Below are positions 48,801 to 56,567 of a stretch of DNA of 64,000 nucleotides, in pieces. Below the pieces are notes generated by a model. It ran no database searches and was not told the origin of the DNA. It saw nothing but the letters and a program-made list of their open reading frames with translations. The stretch is taken from the NCBI RefSeq assembly GCF_039543385.1, contig NZ_BAABJQ010000013.1, positions 124,001 through 188,000 on the forward strand, read 5' to 3'. The position numbers and the translations under genes are program-made. The stretch comes from Rugosimonospora acidiphila. GTDB taxonomy: Bacteria; Actinomycetota; Actinomycetes; Mycobacteriales; Micromonosporaceae. Each line of letters begins with the position of its first letter. Positions within the stretch are counted from its first letter, which is position 1.

Positions 48801-50131
48801 GAGCGCGGATCCGCCCCGTGCGGCAGCCACTTCGTCCAGTCCCAGTCCGCCACCCGGTCGGCGTCGGCGAAGATGGCGACCCGTACGTCCGCCGGCCCGC
48901 TGCCCACCACCGCCTGGCACAGCATCGCCCGGGCCGCGGCCAGCGCCGCGCCCCGGTCGCCGTCGAGGCCCACCACGCCGCCCGGCGCGACCCGTACCAG
49001 CACCGGCACCTGCGGCAGCGTCGAGACCCGTGCCACCATGGCCACCGATTCCGGATCCGGCTCGCGGGCGTCGGAGGCGACCGGCGGCATCCAGGGCAGG
49101 TCGGCCGAGCCCACCGGAACGCGCAGGAAGTCGGGCGCGTCCGGGCGGCGCTCCCACAGCCGCAGACCCGGCGAGGTGGCCCGGAACACCGCCTCGGCCA
49201 GGTCGCCCGCCGACCGGCGGCGCGCGCGGATCTCGTCCGCGTGCAGCCGCTCCAACGCCGTGCGCGCCGCGGCCATCCGGGTGGCGTAGTCGCGCCGACC
49301 CCGGCGCAGGCTGAACCGGCCCCGGGTACGGCTCTCCAGGAACTCGAACACGAACACGATCGGGGTCAGCGCGGCGATCAGCGCGTACCGGGCGTCGCCC
49401 ATCACGGCCACCATCACGCCGGCCAGCAGCAGCGGGCCCAGCAGGGCTGAGACGCTGAACGGGGTGCGGCCCATCCCGCGCGGCGGCTCCGGGACGGCGA
49501 CCGGTGACGCCACGGCCGGGGAGGCGACCCGGGGCGCGCGGTTGAACGGCAGAGTGCCGCCGGGGCGTGCCTCGCGTACCGGGTTGACGTGCTGCACCGG
49601 GCCGGTCCGGTCCGGCGGCAGCACCCGCAGCAACACCTGCCCGGCCACGCAGATCAGGTCGTCCGGGCCGACGCGTACCGGCCCGGTCAGCCGCACGCCG
49701 TTGACGTCGGTACCGTTGAGCGACCTCAGGTCGGTCAGGGTCACGATGCCGTCGGGGCTCACGTCGACGGCGCAGTGCGCACGGGACACGTCCACCGCGT
49801 CCAGGCTCAGGTTCGCCTCCGGCCCGCGACCCACCACTATCCGGCCGGCCTGCAGCGGCAGGGACACGCCCGCGCACAGGCCGCCCACCACCCGCAGCAA
49901 GGCGATCGGCCTCAGGGGTACCGTCTGTGCCCCCGCCGCCGGGGTGACCTCGCAGCCCATGACCAGACCCGACTCGGCCAGCCCGGTCTCCGGCGGGAAA
50001 CCCCGGCCGTCGATGAGCACCCCGTCCGGGGCACCGAGCGCGCGGGCCAGGTCGCCGACGGTGGAGTCGGGGCGACCCAGACGCAGTTCGAGTTCGTGCC
50101 CGGTCCCACCGACGCGGTAGACGAACCGCAC
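45806..50131 (-). CDS. FHA-containing FtsK/SpoIIIE ATPase of a type VII secretion system (EssC-like)
   Basis: A 1,441-residue membrane ATPase that should drive export of the neighbouring WXG100 proteins. Residues 1-75 are a small beta-rich domain, 95-150 an FHA domain (VVGRGPEANLSLDAVDVSRA, TLTDLRSLNGTDVNG) that may bind phospho-threonine, and 225-265 two membrane helices. Of the P-loop domains only one is canonical: GTTGSGKSEL at about 640 with VVIIDEFATLV at about 745. The others are altered: GVVGAGTSTAL (about 985) and GPPRSGRSTAL (about 1275) lack the Walker Lys. FHA plus helices plus FtsK domains is the EssC layout of Firmicutes rather than mycobacterial EccC. GTG at 50131; a longer frame to 50896 is not supported. 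Confidence 0.88.
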   Translation of the reverse strand: MRFVYRVGGTGHELELRLGRPDSTVGDLARALGAPDGVLIDGRGFPPETGLAESGLVMGCEVTPAAGAQTVPLRPIALLRVVGGLCAGVSLPLQAGRIVVGRGPEANLSLDAVDVSRAHCAVDVSPDGIVTLTDLRSLNGTDVNGVRLTGPVRVGPDDLICVAGQVLLRVLPPDRTGPVQHVNPVREARPGGTLPFNRAPRVASPAVASPVAVPEPPRGMGRTPFSVSALLGPLLLAGVMVAVMGDARYALIAALTPIVFVFEFLESRTRGRFSLRRGRRDYATRMAAARTALERLHADEIRARRRSAGDLAEAVFRATSPGLRLWERRPDAPDFLRVPVGSADLPWMPPVASDAREPDPESVAMVARVSTLPQVPVLVRVAPGGVVGLDGDRGAALAAARAMLCQAVVGSGPADVRVAIFADADRVADWDWTKWLPHGADPRSGSARFVAVGHEQSQALARALLSAAPPAAGAGAPVTLVVVDGATLLEGRPCPLRELLGGASVPCGGVVLTQRLPALCTSILSVGADGTGLLRRVTTGEEVTDILVDGIAEPDARRLARSLARFEDPELRVDGAGLPDRVNLLPLLELPEVSGAGVTHRWRDGAEALRVRAVLGVTERELFEIDLDDDGPHGLIAGTTGSGKSELLRTLIASMATHTDPEHLTLALVDYKGGGALDECARLPHVVGLVTDLDEQLGERALRCLEAEVRHREHALRDVGLGHVREYQRLRRTQRPDLEPMPRLVVIIDEFATLVKALPDFVDSLVSIAQRGRSLGMHLIMATQRPAGSVSDAIKNNVKLRIALRLESTGDSTDVIDNPAAAGIGSRQWGRGYYRLSAREVLPVQTALATAVTPLAAATAPVTLAPFRLEAPEDGAATGAPDGPTDLQRLVDAARQACELSRIAPPRRPWPEPLPPVVALERLTGEAQPGRSVARASAPNAFPGVARGLQSDAAGLPAFALADDPDRQTQYPVGWDPEAGNVLIYGVVGAGTSTALAALALSVAGAHSPAHHHLFVLDLGAGDLAPLADLAHTGAYLGAAERERQVRFIRMMRRELDARKAGGPQDAWLVLIDNLGALLADYDKDVAGMTLVEDLARVYADGPAVRIWFAATADRGGAVPSSWAALTQQKLLMRLADQNEYGAFDVPRRSVPGFVPGRAVVAATRQVVQVAFPGPDLKAAVSDVVARWPGEARTAPTVGLLPPEIGLSSLAWGAPGTGAMGAGAMGAPATGAGATGAGARTGAEPWDILIGIGDRDLAPVGLSLYPHEHALITGPPRSGRSTALCAIAHAVLAGSDPPAVVAFAPRRSPVRDLPAPVTVVTEYGQLDGALDAVPGRMLVLVDDAETVEDDLGTLDRWLSAAGAGRHLVAAGRADGIRRTYGNWTQRVRDGRCGVLLVPDHDLDGDLLGVVLPRHDRMAPLPGRGYLVANGSVDGVQLAHPG

Positions 50132-50323
50132 GCCGACATCACCTCTTCCGCCGCCCGTCAGTGTGTCCGTGTGCGCGCCGCGGCCCGGCTCGGCGGGCAC
50201 GCGAGCAGGAAGGCTACCATCGTCGCCGCGCCGTACACCCCACGTGGTATGCGCAGGTAAACCCTGGTTGGAGATGGGGGTCGGGGTACGGCGGACCGGG
50301 CCGCCGACCAGTAGGGTTCGTGG

Positions 50324-51202
50324 GTGCTGTTGACCGGGGGCGGCACCCGCACCGCCATCGTCGCGCTGTCCGCCGCGCTGGTGGCCGCGTGCCTCGTCGC
50401 CGGCGGTGCGTTGTGGCGTCTGCGGGCGTACCGGCGGGCCGCCGCGCAGAACGCGGCGCGTCAGCGGGACGAGCAGCGCGAGCGCGAGCAGCGCGCGGTG
50501 CTGATGGAGCGGGTACGCATCGCCCGCGAACTGCACGACGTCGTGGCGCACCACATGTCGGTGATCGCGGTACAGGCGGGCCTGGCCCGCTACGTGCTGA
50601 CGTCCGACCCGCCGACGGCCGAGCGGGCGCTGCGCGCGGTCGCTGAGATGAGCAGCGATGGGCTGGCGGAGGTGCGGCGGCTGGTGACCGTGCTGCGCCC
50701 CGAGCGGGACAGCGACGAGTCGCGCGACCGGGACACCCCCGGCGTCGACGAGCTGCCCGCGATGATCGAACGGGTGGGGTTGACCGGAGTCGCCATCGAG
50801 TTCAGCGTGTCCGGGCGGACGCGATCCCTGCCGGCCGGCGTGGGCCTGTGCGTCTACCGGGTGGTGCAGGAGTCGCTCACCAACGCCATCAAACACGCCC
50901 GCGGCGCGCGGGTGGATGTCCTTCTATCCTATGAGGACGATCGGGTGCGGGTCAGGATCGCCAACGACGGACGGGGCGGTCCGCACCCTCGATCGTCCAC
51001 AATGGCCGGCCCTGACGGGCAGGCCGGCGGTGGCAAGGGACTGACCGGGATGTACGAGCGGGCCATCCTGTACGGTGGCACGCTGTCCGCGGGCGGCCTG
51101 GCGGACGGTGGCTTCGAGGTGATACTCACTCTGCCGCTGCCCGTCGTGGACGAGCCACCGGTCGACGAGCGCGCACCGACGGAACTGGGCGCCCGACCAT
51201 GA
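50324..51202 (+). CDS. Sensor histidine kinase (HisKA_3 type)
   Basis: A 292-residue kinase with one N-terminal membrane helix (AIVALSAALVAACLVAGGAL) and a short cytoplasmic linker, so no outer sensor domain. The phospho-acceptor is in RIARELHDVVAHHMSVIAVQ (about residue 70), the N box in VVQESLTNAIKHARG, and G boxes in IANDGRGG and GGKGLTGMYERA. This type pairs with NarL/LuxR regulators such as that at 42408. TAGGGT lies 6 nt before the GTG, which suggests a leaderless message. The last residues GARP and the stop codon are encoded by the first unit of a 17-bp repeat array. Confidence 0.9.
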   Translation: MLLTGGGTRTAIVALSAALVAACLVAGGALWRLRAYRRAAAQNAARQRDEQREREQRAVLMERVRIARELHDVVAHHMSVIAVQAGLARYVLTSDPPTAERALRAVAEMSSDGLAEVRRLVTVLRPERDSDESRDRDTPGVDELPAMIERVGLTGVAIEFSVSGRTRSLPAGVGLCVYRVVQESLTNAIKHARGARVDVLLSYEDDRVRVRIANDGRGGPHPRSSTMAGPDGQAGGGKGLTGMYERAILYGGTLSAGGLADGGFEVILTLPLPVVDEPPVDERAPTELGARP

Positions 51203-51326
51203 CGATCGCCCGACCATGACGATCGCCCGACCATGACGATCGCCCGACCATGACGATCGCCCGACCATGACGATCGCCCGGCCATGATGAGAGACCGGCC
51301 ATGACGAGAGACCGGCCATGACGAGA
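51191..51326 (+). repeat. 17-bp tandem array between histidine kinase and Ser/Thr kinase
   Basis: Eight units: five of GCCCGACCATGACGATC, then GCCCGGCCATGATGAGA and two of GACCGGCCATGACGAGA. The first unit contains the histidine-kinase stop within CCATGA, and the last contains a possible ATG of the Ser/Thr kinase within the same CCATGACGAGA. An ancestral ATGA stop/start overlap may have been multiplied here. Confidence 0.95.
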
Positions 51327-51344
51327 GAAGGGGGTCGACGCACG

Positions 51345-53348
51345 ATGCGGCGACCGCAACAACCGATGCCGGAGCCACCGGTGATTTCGGGCTACCGGGA
51401 CCTGGTGCGGCTGGCCGTGGGCGGCTTCAGCACGGTCTACACCGCGTACGAGGAGGCGCTCGGCCGCACGGTGGCCGTCAAGGTGCTGCCCGCAGACGCG
51501 CACGATCCGACCGCGCGGCAACGGTTTCAGCGCGAGTGCGAACTCACTGGGCGGCTGACCGGACGGGCGAACATCATCACCGTGTTCGCCGCCGGCCCGA
51601 CCGCGGACGGCCGGTTCTACATCGCCATGCAGTACCTTCCGGGCGGGTCGCTCGCCGACCGGCTGGCCACCACGGGGCCCCTGCCGGTCGCGGAGGTGCT
51701 GCGCACCGGCGTGGCGATCGCGCGGGCGCTGGAGGCCGCGCACGCGGCCGGCATCCTGCACCGCGACATCAAGCCGGGCAACATCCTGCTCTCCGACCAG
51801 GGCGAGCCGGTACTCAGCGACTTCGGCATCGCCAGCCTGGTGCGTCCCGCCGACGGCTCGCGCGGCGTGGACGCCTTTACGCGCGGCCACGCCGCCCCCG
51901 AACTCATCGACGGCTACCCTCCATCGGTCCGGTCCGACCTGTACGCCCTGGGCTCCACGCTCTACACCCTGCTCACCGGCGCTCCGCCGGCCGACGGCGA
52001 GGCCAACTGGCCGGACGACCCGACCCGGCCCGACCTCCCGGCCAACCTTCCCGCCAACCTTCCCGCCGGCCTCCCGGCAGACCTCCCAGCCGGATTCGTC
52101 GGGCTGCTACGCCGCGCGCTCGCGGCCGACCCGGAGCGGCGACCGGCCAATGCCGTGGAGTTCGCCACCGAACTCACCGCGCTGCTCGGCGCCCCGGCCG
52201 CGTCCCCACCGGGCACGTCCTCGCCCGCCGCCTCTCTGCCCGCCGCGTCCTCGCCCGCCGCCTCTCTGCCCGCCGCGCCGTTTGACTCTCCACCGCCCGC
52301 CACGCCCCTGCCGGCCGCACCGTCGACCGCCACGCCCCTGTCCGCCGCATTCCCGCCCGCTGCGCCCCTGTCCGCCGCGTCGCCCGAATCTCCACTGGCC
52401 GCAGCCTCATTAGCCGCACCCTCGTCGGCCGCGGCTCCATCGGTATCGCCCGTGCCTCCGCCCGTCGGGTTGTCGGCAGTGCCGGCTGTTCCGGTCATGC
52501 CCGCTGTTCCGGTCGTGCCGGTCGTGCCGGCTGTGCCGGTCGTGCCGGCTGTGCCGGTCGTGCCGGCTGTGCCGGCGTCGGAGCCGACCCGGCTGCGCGA
52601 GGGCCGGATCGTGCGGCCCGGCGCCGTGCCGCCCGCGAAATCCGGCCGCCGGACGGTGGCGATCGTGGCCGGAGCCGTGGCCGCCGTCGTGCTGATCGGT
52701 GCGGGCACGGCGTTCGCCGTCACCAGGGGCGGCTCGCACCCCGCGCCGGGCGCCGTGGCGGCCGGAGGCCGATCGCCCGCCCCGACCTCGGCCGGCGGGT
52801 CACCCGCCGCCACCGCGACCCGCGCCGCGACGACCCGTACCACGGCGACCGGAGCCGCAGCGACCCGAGGCGCCGCCCCGACCGGAACCGGCCGGGCCGA
52901 CGGTGGCCCCGGTGACGGCGGCTCCGGTGACGGTGGCTCTGGCGATGGGGGCTCCGGGGCGTCGGGCCCGGGAACGGGATCGGTCGCGACGCGACCCGCG
53001 ACGCTCGCGCCGGCCCCACCGCCCGCCCCCGACCCCACCCCGACCAAGGAGGCGCCACCGCCCACCGTGTGTACCCCCGGCGACTGCGCCGGTAGGGCGT
53101 ACTTCATGGCGTACGGCGAGCACCTGTTCGTCTGCGACGAGAAGTCGGACGGGTACTCGGCCGTCGCCGAGTACAGCAGGACCGACGCGTCGGGCAGCTA
53201 CGAGGCGGCGGAGCGCAGCGGTACCGGCAAGTGCCTGGACCACAACATGAACATGGCCGAGGGAGCGAAGATAACCTTCAAGATCTGCCTCGAGGACGGG
53301 ACCGGACCCATCTTCGGCTGCAGCGCGACGATCACGGCGAGCGCCTAG
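51345..53348 (+). CDS. Membrane Ser/Thr protein kinase (PknB-like) with outer Cys-rich domain
   Basis: A 667-residue kinase. The kinase domain (about 14-270) is canonical: LAVGGFSTVYTAYEEALGRT, VAVKVLP, ILHRDIKPGNILL, LSDFGIASL and the APE-type AAPELIDGYPPSVRSDLY. A long Pro/Ala linker (about 285-420) has repeats such as VVPAVPVVPAV, then a helix at about 437-461 (VAIVAGAVAAVVLIGAGTAF), a Gly/Ser/Asp stretch and an outer domain with about six Cys (CTPGDCAG, FVCDEKSD, GKCLDHN, KICLEDG). ATG at 51345 has AAGGGGG 10 nt upstream; ATG at 51318 in the repeat is possible. Together with the FHA domain of the secretion ATPase it suggests phospho-control of export. Confidence 0.88.
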   Translation: MRRPQQPMPEPPVISGYRDLVRLAVGGFSTVYTAYEEALGRTVAVKVLPADAHDPTARQRFQRECELTGRLTGRANIITVFAAGPTADGRFYIAMQYLPGGSLADRLATTGPLPVAEVLRTGVAIARALEAAHAAGILHRDIKPGNILLSDQGEPVLSDFGIASLVRPADGSRGVDAFTRGHAAPELIDGYPPSVRSDLYALGSTLYTLLTGAPPADGEANWPDDPTRPDLPANLPANLPAGLPADLPAGFVGLLRRALAADPERRPANAVEFATELTALLGAPAASPPGTSSPAASLPAASSPAASLPAAPFDSPPPATPLPAAPSTATPLSAAFPPAAPLSAASPESPLAAASLAAPSSAAAPSVSPVPPPVGLSAVPAVPVMPAVPVVPVVPAVPVVPAVPVVPAVPASEPTRLREGRIVRPGAVPPAKSGRRTVAIVAGAVAAVVLIGAGTAFAVTRGGSHPAPGAVAAGGRSPAPTSAGGSPAATATRAATTRTTATGAAATRGAAPTGTGRADGGPGDGGSGDGGSGDGGSGASGPGTGSVATRPATLAPAPPPAPDPTPTKEAPPPTVCTPGDCAGRAYFMAYGEHLFVCDEKSDGYSAVAEYSRTDASGSYEAAERSGTGKCLDHNMNMAEGAKITFKICLEDGTGPIFGCSATITASA

Positions 53349-53429
53349 CGCCGATCGTTCAGCGGCGGTCAGCTAGCGGCGGTCAGCTAGGGGCTCAGCT
53401 AGGGGCGGTCAGCTAGGGGCGATCGTTGA
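53349..53429 (+). repeat. Short tandem repeats after the Ser/Thr kinase stop
   Basis: Units of the type GGCGGTCAGCTAG (about five, imperfect), bordered by two GCGATCGTT-like copies. Each unit has the CTAG of the stop region (the kinase ends GCGCCTAG). The array abuts the truncated methyltransferase. Confidence 0.75.
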
Positions 53430-53933
53430 GCGGCGATCGTCTGGCGGAAGCGCCTGCTCGACGCGGGCTGCGGGAACGGCGAGAACGCGCTTCACGTCGC
53501 CTCGCTCGAATTGCCGGTGTTGGGATTCGACGTGGCCGCCACGGCGCTGGCCATGGCCCGGGCGAGGGCCGAGGAGCGCGGGCTCGCCGCCGAGTTCATC
53601 GAGGCCGACGCGTTACGGCTGGGAAGTCTCGGGCGCAGATTCCAGACGGTGGTACTGGACTGCGGGCTGATCCATACCTTTGACGGCGAGGAGCGACCAC
53701 GGTACGTGGCCGGCCTGGCGTCGGTGACGGAGCACGATGGGACCCTGCATGTGCTGTGCTTCAGCGACGAGGGCGCCGGAACCGGCCCGCATCCCGTGAG
53801 CCGGAAAGAGCTGACCACGGCGTTCAACCCGGATGCCGGCTGGGACGTCGTCGCTATCGAACCGGACCGGATTCAGACGCTGATCCACGACGGCGGCGCG
53901 CCGGCCTGGCTCGCGACAATCAGGTGGAGGTAG
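53430..53933 (+). pseudogene. 5'-truncated class I SAM-dependent methyltransferase
   Basis: The frame after a TGA at 53427 reads AAIVWRKRLLDAGCGNGE, then HVASLELPVLGFDVAATALA, EFIEADALRLG, FQTVVLDCGLIHTFDGEER and LHVLCFSDEGAG, ending LATIRWR. This is a normal methyltransferase from motif I (DAGCGNGE) to the C terminus, but the 40-60 residues that usually come before motif I are missing, and the only in-frame start (TTG at 53511) lies beyond motif I. A tandem-repeat array occupies the place of the lost 5' end. I infer a non-functional remnant. Confidence 0.72.
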
Positions 53934-54114
53934 GCCGCGACCGTCAAGCGGTCCCGCGCGGCTCGACCATGGGTTGCGTGATCGACCGCCGCCGTGACGA
54001 CCCGCGACGAGACGCTGGCGTGCTGCCAGCGGTGTGCCGCCAGCGGTGTGCCGCCAGCGGCGAGTCGGCGCCCGGCCGGCCCGCGTCCGCGGTGAATGGT
54101 TGCGCTCGTGGGTG

Positions 54115-55380
54115 TCATTGCCTGCGGTGATAGATGTTGCGGTGGTAGATGTTGCGGCGGGGTTGCTGGTCGGGGTCAAGGTATCGGGGTGGGATGAAAT
54201 CGGGCAGCCCGTCGGAGGCGATTTTGACCTGCCAGTCGCCCTGGTGGATCACTCGGTGGTGGTGTGCGCACAGCAGGACCCCGTTGTCGAGGCTGGTGGG
54301 GCCGTCATCCAGCCAGCTGACGAGGTGGTGCCCGTCGCACCACCTCGGTGGGCGATCACAGCCCGGAAACGCGCAGCCTCGGTCGCGGAGCACCAGGGCG
54401 CGGCGGGTCGGGCCGGTGAACAGGCGCCGCTCCCGACCGAGGTCCAGGACCTGACCCGTGCTGCCCAGCACGGCGGGCACGATCCGGGCATCGCAGGCCA
54501 GGCGGCGGGCGGCGGCCGGGCTGAGCACGGTGCCGTCGTCCAGGGTGGCGGCGCCGATCTGCCCACGGAGGGTGTCCAGGTCGACGGTGACGGTCACCTG
54601 CGGCCGATCCCCACCGTTGTCGGGCAACTCCCCGCCGGCCAGGGCGAGTCGGCATACCTCCACCAGGGCGTCCGCGCGTCGCTGCTGCGGGCTACGCAAC
54701 CCCGCCTCATCAACCGGTCTGGGTGCGCACAGCGGGTCGATCGCGGCCCGGACCACGGCGGCGGACTCCTGGTCCAGCCACCCGGTCAGCCGCACCCTCG
54801 CCTGGCCCGGCACGTCGGTCAGGTACAGGCACCGGTCGGCGTGGGCACGGTCCTCGTCCTTGGCTAACTGTTGCGCGGCTTGCTTCTCGGCGACCTCGGG
54901 GGCGACCACGTCCAGCAGTCGGCTGGTCAGCCGACCCAACTCCCTGGGCCCGAACACCGCACACTGCCCAACCAGAAACGCTTCCCCCTGGGTGCGGACC
55001 CCGGCGGGAAGAGTCGGGACAGCGGCCGCGATCACCTGCGCCTGCTCAAGATTGACCGTGCCGGCGGCCATCGCCTCCACCGTCTTCGGCAACCCGCCGT
55101 GCAACGCCGCAGCGAGCCTCACCTGACGCGCCGCCGTACCCCCGGACAACCGGTACCGGTCACGCAACCACGCGGTCGTCGTCGTGGCACCCTGCCGCCG
55201 GGCAAGGTCCCGCCCATCGATCTCCCGAATCAGGCCCAACCGCACCGCGTCCAACCGCGACGCTAACGCATACGCCTGATCCAAACAGTCAATCAACACC
55301 TGCGGGGACTGAGCCCAGACCGACGCGTGCGCGAGCGACCGCACCGCGTGCTCCAGCTCGATCAACGGATCCCCGTCCAC
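54115..55380 (-). CDS. DUF222 HNH endonuclease-like protein (13E12 type)
   Basis: A 421-residue protein. Residues about 20-310 are the helical DUF222 region (ARRQGATTTTAWLRDRYRLS, VNLEQAQVIAAAVPTLPAGV), and 345-400 the HNH domain: CAFPGCDRPPRWCDGHHLVS, LLCAHHHRVIHQGDW, with zinc Cys and the HH pair. The family is multi-copy in many actinobacteria and resembles the REP13E12 proteins of mycobacteria; a mobile-element role is often supposed, yet not shown. The tail has a NIYHRNIYHRR repeat. GTG at 55380 lacks a clear ribosome binding site. Confidence 0.88.
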   Translation of the reverse strand: MDGDPLIELEHAVRSLAHASVWAQSPQVLIDCLDQAYALASRLDAVRLGLIREIDGRDLARRQGATTTTAWLRDRYRLSGGTAARQVRLAAALHGGLPKTVEAMAAGTVNLEQAQVIAAAVPTLPAGVRTQGEAFLVGQCAVFGPRELGRLTSRLLDVVAPEVAEKQAAQQLAKDEDRAHADRCLYLTDVPGQARVRLTGWLDQESAAVVRAAIDPLCAPRPVDEAGLRSPQQRRADALVEVCRLALAGGELPDNGGDRPQVTVTVDLDTLRGQIGAATLDDGTVLSPAAARRLACDARIVPAVLGSTGQVLDLGRERRLFTGPTRRALVLRDRGCAFPGCDRPPRWCDGHHLVSWLDDGPTSLDNGVLLCAHHHRVIHQGDWQVKIASDGLPDFIPPRYLDPDQQPRRNIYHRNIYHRRQ

Positions 55381-55612
55381 GAACCAACGCTACCGATGGG
55401 GTACGACAGTTCTCGGGACGCGCGACCGCAACGGATCGACGATTCTGCGAATGGTGAACGGCTAGTACGGCAGCCGCACTGAGCCGTGGTCCAGGCCGAA
55501 CTGGTCCTTGCCGACTTCAGGGTCCAAGCCTATGGTGGCAACCATTTCAGCGCCTGGCCGGCGCGGACCCGCCGGCCGGAGGTCAACGTGACGGTGAACG
55601 AATACGCCGGGC
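55381..55612. other. Intergenic stretch with a possible gene scrap
   Basis: A 45-codon frame (55486-55623) beginning VVQAELVLADFRVQAYGGNH ends exactly at the left end of the IS630 remnant. It may be the end of a gene cut by the element, but nothing is recognised in it. Confidence 0.3.
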
Positions 55613-55860
55613 TAGTGCTCTGACCACCAACGTTCACGGTGTTGGATGACACGCCGTCCGACCTGCGGGTCGGGTGGCGTGGGTTGTCGCAGGCTGTGCG
55701 GATGGCAGAGCCCGTGAGTGTACGGCGGCTGAATGACCAGGAGGGTCAGCAGTTGCTGCGGATTATTCGAAGGGGAACCGGCTCGGCGATCAGGCTGCGC
55801 CGGGCGATCGTGGTCCTGGCCTCGGCCGGCGGCAACAGCGTGCCGGTGATCGCCCGATCT
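55613..55860 (+). mobile_element. IS630-type remnant, left end
   Basis: Begins at a TA (55613-55614), the usual IS630 target, followed by an end GTGCTCTGACCACCAACGTT that matches the end at 56565 when both are read inward. It contains the first 50 or so codons of a transposase and then breaks off near 55860. Confidence 0.72.
55702..55860 (+). pseudogene. IS630 family transposase, N-terminal fragment
   Basis: MAEPVSVRRLNDQEGQQLLR, then IRRGTGSAIRLRRAIVVLAS and AGGNSVPVIAR is the start of an actinobacterial IS630 transposase (helix-turn-helix part). After VIAR the sequence no longer resembles the family, and no DDE region follows on this strand. The C-terminal piece of the same type of protein is at 56596 on the opposite strand. 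Confidence 0.78.
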
Positions 55861-55982
55861 TCGCGCGGTGGCCATGGAATGAGTTCTGGCCCCAGGTCGT
55901 GGCATTGGCTGATCTCCGGCGGGCCAGATCAGGGCGGGGTAGGGCCGCGCGGCCCTCGCTGTGACCTGGTTGGATGTTGTCC

Positions 55983-56567
55983 ATGTCGTGGTTGCATATC
56001 GGCCGGCTGTGGACCAACGGCGAGCCTTACCTGGCCGTCGACAGCGATCTTCGCCGGCATTGGCATGGCTCCGACGACGAGGTGTACGAGCAGCTGATCG
56101 TTGCCTTATCAGCGGAGCAGACGAGCATCTCCGTCGGCTCCGCTACCGCGGCCCTCCTCGGCGACGGGGTGGTCCGCGACGACAGTTGGATGGAAGTGTT
56201 CACCGCAGCCGACGGCCGCATCGCGGTAATCCAGGCCGGCGGCCCCGATTACCGCACCGCCGTCACCGCGGCCCTGTCCTATCCCATCGACGCCGACGAT
56301 CTCGACGGCGACCTCGGTGTTCCCAGCGGCGAGATCGCGCTGTTCAGTTCCGCCTGTGATGGGGTGGGCGAGAACTCGATGGAGCTGATCGCGCCCCGGC
56401 CCGGCCCGATACCGGCCGAGCATGGCTGGCCGTCCCCGGAGCTGGACACCGGCCTCCTTCTGTCGGCATCCAGTCCCCGCTACCGGCTACGCTCACGTTC
56501 GTACACCGAACTCGACCACGTCGGCTGCTTCGCCCGATGGCTGCTCATCCCCGCCACGATCGACTAG
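55983..56567 (+). CDS. Small acidic protein, possibly Imm21-like immunity protein
   Basis: A 194-residue soluble protein: MSWLHIGRLWTNGEPYLAVD, then VYEQLIVALSAEQTSISVGS, ALLGDGVVRDDSWMEVFTAA and LDTGLLLSASSPRYRLRSRS. The stretch with a Tyr-rich helix followed by VGSATAALLGDG and a W..F...DG segment recalls Imm21-type immunity proteins of toxin systems, but the match is weak and from memory. No toxin gene is adjacent. ATG at 55974 is an alternative start. It lies between the two halves of an IS630 element, and its TAG stop includes the TA of the right element end. It may have been carried in or trapped by the rearrangement. Confidence 0.5.
   Translation: MSWLHIGRLWTNGEPYLAVDSDLRRHWHGSDDEVYEQLIVALSAEQTSISVGSATAALLGDGVVRDDSWMEVFTAADGRIAVIQAGGPDYRTAVTAALSYPIDADDLDGDLGVPSGEIALFSSACDGVGENSMELIAPRPGPIPAEHGWPSPELDTGLLLSASSPRYRLRSRSYTELDHVGCFARWLLIPATID

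Noticed and set aside
47436..49877. 813-codon open frame in another minus-strand reading frame
   Set aside because: Shifted frame inside the FHA-FtsK ATPase gene; composition is Arg/Gly/Pro-rich and lacks any motif.
45806..50896. Extended start of the FtsK ATPase at 50896
   Set aside because: The extra 255 codons are antisense to the histidine kinase gene and lack protein character; the GTG at 50131 begins a folded N-terminal domain.
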